Origin: Prolixibacter bellariivorans ATCC BAA-1284
Lineage (GTDB): Bacteria; Bacteroidota; Bacteroidia; Bacteroidales; Prolixibacteraceae
Direction: 5' to 3'
DNA: 64,000 bases
Assembly (NCBI RefSeq): GCF_000621705.1
Contig: NZ_JHXO01000005.1
Coordinates: 62,001-126,000 of the forward strand
In this document: piece by piece, positions 58,687-64,000 of the stretch
Layout: each line of letters opens with the position of its first letter
Numbering within the stretch: position 1 is the stretch's first letter
Notes under the pieces: generated by a model
What the model was told of the DNA's origin: nothing
The model's input: only the letters and a program-made list of their open reading frames with translations
Databases searched by the model: none
Translations under genes and position numbers: made by a program

Positions 58687-60261
58687 TTACTTTTCTGACG
58701 AAATGTGATTAGTTATGTGGAAATAATCGAAATCGACATGACCGCCGGGGGTTTGGGTAGCATAATTGAATAATCCGAACCGGTACCCCATGAACTGCGG
58801 AATAGTGTATTGCATTTGAAGTTGTGCTCCGATTGATTTCCACAATTTGCCATCGAGGCTATAGAAAAAATGCGCTTTGTCGGTACGGTTTCTGAAATCG
58901 CACTCAGCTTTCAGGTAAACTGTTTTCTGGTTTAACGGAATACTTGTAATCTCAACCGGCTTTCCTGATTCGGCACTTACCATCACAATCGATTTCCCGC
59001 CTTTCTTGAATTTCACTCCTACCAGTCCGTACTTTTTCTGCAAAAGGGCCAGTCCGGCAAAATCGCCTTCTTTCATGTTCGACACATCAATTGATGTAGT
59101 CCCGGAGCATACCGGTCCGATTGTACGTTGAGTCAGGGTGTTTCGGGCCATCAGGAAACTGGTATCAACACGGCCGGTTGTCAGGCGCAGGTACCCTTTT
59201 CGTTGGGTTACCGACCATAATTTATTGTCGGGGTTGTGGTTCCATTGCCAAACCAAAGGCAACGCCGCTTCACCTTTGCTCCGGCTAAAATCATCGGAGT
59301 TAACAATTCCCGGAATTAAGCTTTTATTGGGCGGCAATCCCGGCAGGACCTCGGGCACTTTACCGTCGACGCCCAACACAGGCCAGCCATTTTCCCATTT
59401 TACGGGAACCAGATACGGAATACGTCCAACGGAGCCATGATCCTGGAACAGATAGGCAAACCATCTTCCATCCGGTGTATCTATCAAGCCACCCTGAGCT
59501 ACTCCTTTGTCCTGCAGTCCCAGTTTCCCTTCATAAGGACCCGCAATTTTATCGGCCCGGTGAATCACAACGGTACGCATTCCACCGCGCGGCCAGGTAA
59601 TATTAAACAAGTAGTATTTACCATTCACTTTGAACAGCTGGGAGCCTTCGGCACCAAGCATGATGTTGGAACCTGCCGGCGCGCTTGCATTCTCGATGAG
59701 CACCCGATCCGAGCCTTCTTTCACACCTGAAAGGTCCTTTTTCAATTCAACCATGTGAAGTTTTCCGGCACCGTAAATCATGTAAATGCGGCCATCATCA
59801 TCAAAAAACAGCGAGTTATCGTGGAAGCTGGGTCGGAAGGAAGATTCCTTCCACGGACCTTTCTCTATGTCCTTTGTAGAATAGATGTAGGTTTTCCCGG
59901 TTGTTTGAGAGAAGGTGGAAACGTAGTACGTTCCGTTGTGGTATCGCAGGCTGCTGGCCCAGGAACCCCTTCCGTATGAACTTTTTCCATTCACCAGGTT
60001 CAGTGCATCCACATTGGCAAGGGTGTCGTAGGCATAACTCACAATTTGCCAGTTGACAAGGTCTTTCGATTTCATGATCGGCACTCCCGGACTCATGTGC
60101 ATCGTCGTGCTACTCATGTAATAGGTGTCGCCCACCCGAATCATTGACTCGTCCGGCACATCGGCGTAAATGATGGGGTTGTGAGCTGATTTTTCCTGAG
60201 CAACTGCTTTTATGGATATCCCCGCAAGCAGGATGATGAAGATGATATGTAGTTTTTTCAT
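58687..60261 (-). CDS. Secreted GH43 with C-terminal concanavalin-like module
   Basis: A 524-residue enzyme with a signal peptide ending KAVAQ. Its GH43 residues are Asp34 in IIYADVPDESM, Asp in SFHDNSLFFDDDG and Glu in LGAEGSQLF. The C-terminal 200 residues (NSDDFSRSKGEAALPLVWQW onward) form the beta-sandwich typical of xylosidase/arabinofuranosidase GH43 enzymes of the subfamily-12 type. Removal of arabinose from xylan is likely. It lies 33 bp upstream of the GH27 gene. Confidence 0.92.
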   Translation of the reverse strand: MKKLHIIFIILLAGISIKAVAQEKSAHNPIIYADVPDESMIRVGDTYYMSSTTMHMSPGVPIMKSKDLVNWQIVSYAYDTLANVDALNLVNGKSSYGRGSWASSLRYHNGTYYVSTFSQTTGKTYIYSTKDIEKGPWKESSFRPSFHDNSLFFDDDGRIYMIYGAGKLHMVELKKDLSGVKEGSDRVLIENASAPAGSNIMLGAEGSQLFKVNGKYYLFNITWPRGGMRTVVIHRADKIAGPYEGKLGLQDKGVAQGGLIDTPDGRWFAYLFQDHGSVGRIPYLVPVKWENGWPVLGVDGKVPEVLPGLPPNKSLIPGIVNSDDFSRSKGEAALPLVWQWNHNPDNKLWSVTQRKGYLRLTTGRVDTSFLMARNTLTQRTIGPVCSGTTSIDVSNMKEGDFAGLALLQKKYGLVGVKFKKGGKSIVMVSAESGKPVEITSIPLNQKTVYLKAECDFRNRTDKAHFFYSLDGKLWKSIGAQLQMQYTIPQFMGYRFGLFNYATQTPGGHVDFDYFHITNHISSEK

Positions 60262-60317
60262 GGTAACGTATTTTGACTTACTTAGCGTTTAATCGTTGTA
60301 ACACCTTGGTCAAAAGA

Positions 60318-61283
60318 TTATTTGACTGGTTTTACTCCCTTCTTTGTCTGTATTACTTTCTTTATCGTTCCGTCCGGATTGTAATACATATAGTCGACAC
60401 ATATCGAACGTCGGTAACTTCCTCCCGTCGGAAGTGCTCCGTTGTGATAAAAGAAGTAGGTCTTGCCGTGATAGTCGATGATGCCGGGATGGGTTGTGAA
60501 GCTGTTCTCGACATTTCCTTCGATGATTCCCCGGTAGGTCCACGGCCCTTCCGGACTTTCCGCCGTGCAGTACTCAATCATTTCCGGTTTGGTTCCGGCA
60601 CCGGCATAAACCAAATAATACAAGCCTTTTCGTTTATAAACCCAGGGGCCTTCGATGTAGTGTTTGGGCTTAAACGTATGGATGGGACCGTCAGCTTCAA
60701 TCATATTATCTTTTAACTTAATCCACTTGCAACTCCCGTTTCCCCAGAATAGATAGGCCTGCCCGTCGTCGTCGATAAATACAGTTGGGTCGATATCATC
60801 CCAGCCGTATTTCATGTCGGTTGTCATTTCGTTCGTGATGAGCGCTTTTCCAATAGCATCCTTAAACGGGCCGGTCGGCCTGTCGGAAACAGCCACGCCA
60901 ATAGCCGCCCCTCCGTTACTGTTTTTGTCCTTTTTGTGAAAAGTCGCCACATACCAATAGAATTTGCCATTACGATAGATACATTGTGCAGCGTAGGCAT
61001 CTCCGGTAGCCCAGGAAAAGTTTTTCGGGGATAAGCAGGCACCATAATCTTTCCAGTGAACCATATCCGTAGACGAGAAAACATGCCAGTCTGGCATGTG
61101 ATAATTGGTTGCCGTTACAGATGCTGTATCGTGTCCGGTATACAGGAAAACCGTATCGTGGTATACCATCGGAGCCGGATCGGCTGTAAACAATTTGGTG
61201 ATGATAGGATTCTGTGCTCGCCCGCTTTCAACTGTCACCATCGCAATTAAAATCAGGATGTACGTTTTTAGCTGTTTTTTCAT
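60318..61283 (-). CDS. Secreted single-domain GH43
   Basis: About 321 residues from the ATG at 61283; a TTG at 61292 is the only longer in-frame option. A signal peptide ends near GRAQ. The catalytic residues are Asp35 in FTADPAPMV, Asp in DDIDPTVFIDDDG and Glu in YIEGPWVYKRKG. It lacks the CBM6 of the related gene at 55553. It is probably an arabinofuranosidase. It is in the minus-strand operon, 56 bp before the next GH43. Confidence 0.92.
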   Translation of the reverse strand: MKKQLKTYILILIAMVTVESGRAQNPIITKLFTADPAPMVYHDTVFLYTGHDTASVTATNYHMPDWHVFSSTDMVHWKDYGACLSPKNFSWATGDAYAAQCIYRNGKFYWYVATFHKKDKNSNGGAAIGVAVSDRPTGPFKDAIGKALITNEMTTDMKYGWDDIDPTVFIDDDGQAYLFWGNGSCKWIKLKDNMIEADGPIHTFKPKHYIEGPWVYKRKGLYYLVYAGAGTKPEMIEYCTAESPEGPWTYRGIIEGNVENSFTTHPGIIDYHGKTYFFYHNGALPTGGSYRRSICVDYMYYNPDGTIKKVIQTKKGVKPVK

Positions 61284-61312
61284 CTCGAACAATATTTTGA
61301 TTTAGTTCATCT

Positions 61313-61459
61313 TTATTTCAATTCTTTTTCCGGTATATGCGGAATGATATCCAGCACACCCTTGCCGAGTTGTATGGAAAGGCGATCATCCTGCAGCGTA
61401 TATGTTTGATATGCCTTTCCGAATGCAATGGAAGGTATCAGGCAAATCAGCGCAACCAC
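61313..61459 (-). pseudogene. Remnant of an exported protein, possibly a GH31 N-terminus
   Basis: A 48-codon frame starts at a GTG directly after the esterase stop and ends at TAA (61313-61315). It encodes a signal-peptide-like VVALICLIPSIAFGKA, then YQTYTLQDDRLSIQLGKG and VLDIIP. This resembles the first strand pairs of GH31 (alpha-xylosidase) precursors, but the rest is missing. I read it as a truncated gene left by deletion. It could instead be a real small secreted peptide. Confidence 0.5.
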
Positions 61460-61462
61460 AAT

Positions 61463-63028
61463 CTATTTCGCCCAGGCTTCACCTTCCGGTGTTCTTCTCC
61501 ATTTGAAATACTCATCCAAAACCTGTAAAGATTTTGCGCTGGGCACTGGTCCCACATGTGGTGTCTGACTGAAATACATCACTTCCGGGTTGGCATCGCT
61601 AAAAGCAGGCCATTTGGGAAGTCCTTCACCGTTCGGATCACCGTATTTGGCAAAGTTGGTCCAATAGGTTGCCATGGCATCTGAGATTTTCACATCTGTC
61701 GCAGAGGTATGCGGACTATTGGGGTCGATATGATTGAATACGTAAGCCACTTCCTGCCCGTGAGGCGAGCCGTGACCAGCCCATGGAGAATCTTTGGGGT
61801 AGTCAGGGTGCTGGTCGAAGTAATAATAGAAAACTTTTGATTTGCCGGTTTCCGATTGAAGCCGAGCCCAACTCCATGTTTGCCATCCAAATGCGGCGTC
61901 ACGCATCAGGTCGCGTGCTGTTTTCGGTACTGTATTCGTTCCGGCCGGATAAGCTTTGATTAATTCATCGGCAAATTTACCATAGCGTTTCTTTACATTG
62001 GCAATATAATCTTCGGGTGTTTTGTAATGTGAAAAACTAGCCCCTTCATCCGAGTTATACCCGATTAGAACTGGAACATCATTATATTTTCCTTCTTCGT
62101 AAAGATTGTGCTGGTCGCCGGGAATGACATAGCCATCTACAATTGGCCAACCACTAGCCATTGCCCAGCCTGAAGGGATAAACTTTTCAGCATCCATCTG
62201 ACGAAGTTCGGCAATGGATGACGCACCAAGTTTATGCATGTAGGCTTCGCCATCTGCTTCCGCTTGTTTGAGCGTTTTCATATTTTCACCGGGGTAAGTT
62301 GTCGGTCGTGTTGGCCCAAATGAACCACCGCTTTCAGAGATCGCTCCTTCGAACAATCCTTTGGCCAACGGTGAGGCACACAGCATACTCACGGAAATTC
62401 CGCCTGCGGACTCGCCGAAAATGGTCACCTTATTCGGGTCGCCACCAAATGCGGCAATATTTTTCCTAATCCATTTTAATCCGGCTATCTGGTCAAGTAT
62501 TCCATAATTCCCGGAAACGTGATTGGGGCTTTCAGCACTCAATTCGGGATGAGCTAAAAATCCAAGCTGACCGACCCGATAGGCTATACTTACCAACACG
62601 ACACCTTTTTTTGCCAGTTTCGCTCCGTCATATCCCGGTTCTGACGTGGAGCCAAAGCTAAAGCCTCCACCATAAATCCAAACGAGTACCGGAATCTTGT
62701 CATTGGCTGATTTTGCCGGAGTCCATACGTTCAAATACAGACAATCTTCACTTTTACCCGACGGAGGATTTCCTGCCTGCATGGGGGCCGGGGCAAATTT
62801 AGTTGCCTCTCTCACACCTTCCCATTTTGCTGCGGGTTGAGGTGCTTTCCAGCGCAAGTCACCTACTGGAGGCGCCGCAAAGGGAATACCTTTAAAAATT
62901 GTCAGACTATCGGTGACTGTTCCCTGCAAAATTCCTTGTTCCACTCTAACTTGTCCGGGGGGGAGAGAGGTGTTGCATCCCCACGCAAGGATCATGATTG
63001 ATACAAGTAAAAAAGTTATTCGTTTCAT
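61463..63028 (-). CDS. Type-B carboxylesterase lipoprotein
   Basis: A 521-residue alpha/beta hydrolase with lipobox WGC (Cys18). The family features are FKGIPFAAPPVGDLRW, EDCLYLNVWTP, the oxyanion region WIYGGGFSFGS and the nucleophile Ser207 in GESAGGISVS. A catalytic Glu candidate is in YNSDEGASF and the His is in GHGSPHGQE. It probably removes acyl groups (acetyl, feruloyl or similar) from xylan in the periplasm; the exact ester is not fixed by sequence. It lies 15 bp after the CE1 gene. Confidence 0.9.
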   Translation of the reverse strand: MKRITFLLVSIMILAWGCNTSLPPGQVRVEQGILQGTVTDSLTIFKGIPFAAPPVGDLRWKAPQPAAKWEGVREATKFAPAPMQAGNPPSGKSEDCLYLNVWTPAKSANDKIPVLVWIYGGGFSFGSTSEPGYDGAKLAKKGVVLVSIAYRVGQLGFLAHPELSAESPNHVSGNYGILDQIAGLKWIRKNIAAFGGDPNKVTIFGESAGGISVSMLCASPLAKGLFEGAISESGGSFGPTRPTTYPGENMKTLKQAEADGEAYMHKLGASSIAELRQMDAEKFIPSGWAMASGWPIVDGYVIPGDQHNLYEEGKYNDVPVLIGYNSDEGASFSHYKTPEDYIANVKKRYGKFADELIKAYPAGTNTVPKTARDLMRDAAFGWQTWSWARLQSETGKSKVFYYYFDQHPDYPKDSPWAGHGSPHGQEVAYVFNHIDPNSPHTSATDVKISDAMATYWTNFAKYGDPNGEGLPKWPAFSDANPEVMYFSQTPHVGPVPSAKSLQVLDEYFKWRRTPEGEAWAK

Positions 63029-63043
63029 TGGTTTCTTAGTCTT

Positions 63044-64000
<957 letters not shown>

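Overview
The window is chromosomal DNA of a Bacteroidota bacterium, most like the marine or sediment Bacteroidales/Marinilabiliales-Prolixibacteraceae side. That family-level placement is inferred from gene style, not from a phylogeny. The supporting evidence is gldD/gldE next to ssb and mutY, SusC/SusD pairs with a one-piece hybrid two-component regulator, promoter elements of the TTTG/TAnnTTTG type, a DUF4924 gene and a COX24-like micro-ribosomal protein.

Region 1 (1-27.4 kb) is housekeeping. In order it holds a partial unknown gene; an atypical thioredoxin with a thioredoxin reductase; zwf-pgl (oxidative pentose phosphate entry); a minus-strand block mutY-ssb-gldE-gldD-phosphopantetheinyl transferase; HU, a 30-residue COX24/mS38-like protein and RNase G; a DsbD-like electron transporter; a cysteine hydrolase; map; miaA; a Yip1-like protein and smpB; a 3'-5' exonuclease and udk; a Dabb protein, manA and engB; prs; rplY-pth-S4 protein-DUF4924; a DCC thiol protein with a cell-wall amidase; and a 5'-nucleotidase split over two overlapping genes. 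Intrinsic terminators separate most transcription units.

Region 2 (27.4-28.66 kb) holds a possibly structured non-coding stretch, tRNA-Ser(GCT) and tRNA-Pro(TGG) behind a consensus promoter, and about 490 bp without a gene.

Region 3 (28.66-64 kb) is a large polysaccharide utilization locus for a decorated (glucurono)arabinoxylan-type hemicellulose. The plus-strand half has a 1303-residue hybrid two-component sensor/regulator, two SusC/SusD pairs, a DUF1735-type surface lipoprotein, a secreted GH43-CBM6 enzyme, a GPH-family sugar symporter, a GH10 endoxylanase lipoprotein and a cytoplasmic GH43. The minus-strand half, cut by the window end, encodes a CE1-type esterase, a type-B carboxylesterase, a remnant of an exported protein, two GH43 enzymes, a GH27 enzyme, another GH43, a GH51 arabinofuranosidase and a GH95 enzyme. 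The proposed flow is as follows: surface xylanase and binding proteins cut xylan, SusC/D pairs import the oligosaccharides, periplasmic esterases and side-chain glycosidases strip ferulate/acetyl, arabinose and galactose units, and the symporter delivers short oligomers to the cytoplasmic GH43.

The most notable unexplained signals are three. Two 21-bp direct-repeat operators, upstream of the first susC and of the symporter-xylanase operon, sit at exactly the same distance from a -7-like element. A six-unit ~22-bp repeat array with TTCTACGTAGAA palindromes lies where the two PUL halves converge. The GH27 enzyme has a Glu where alpha-galactosidases have Asp.
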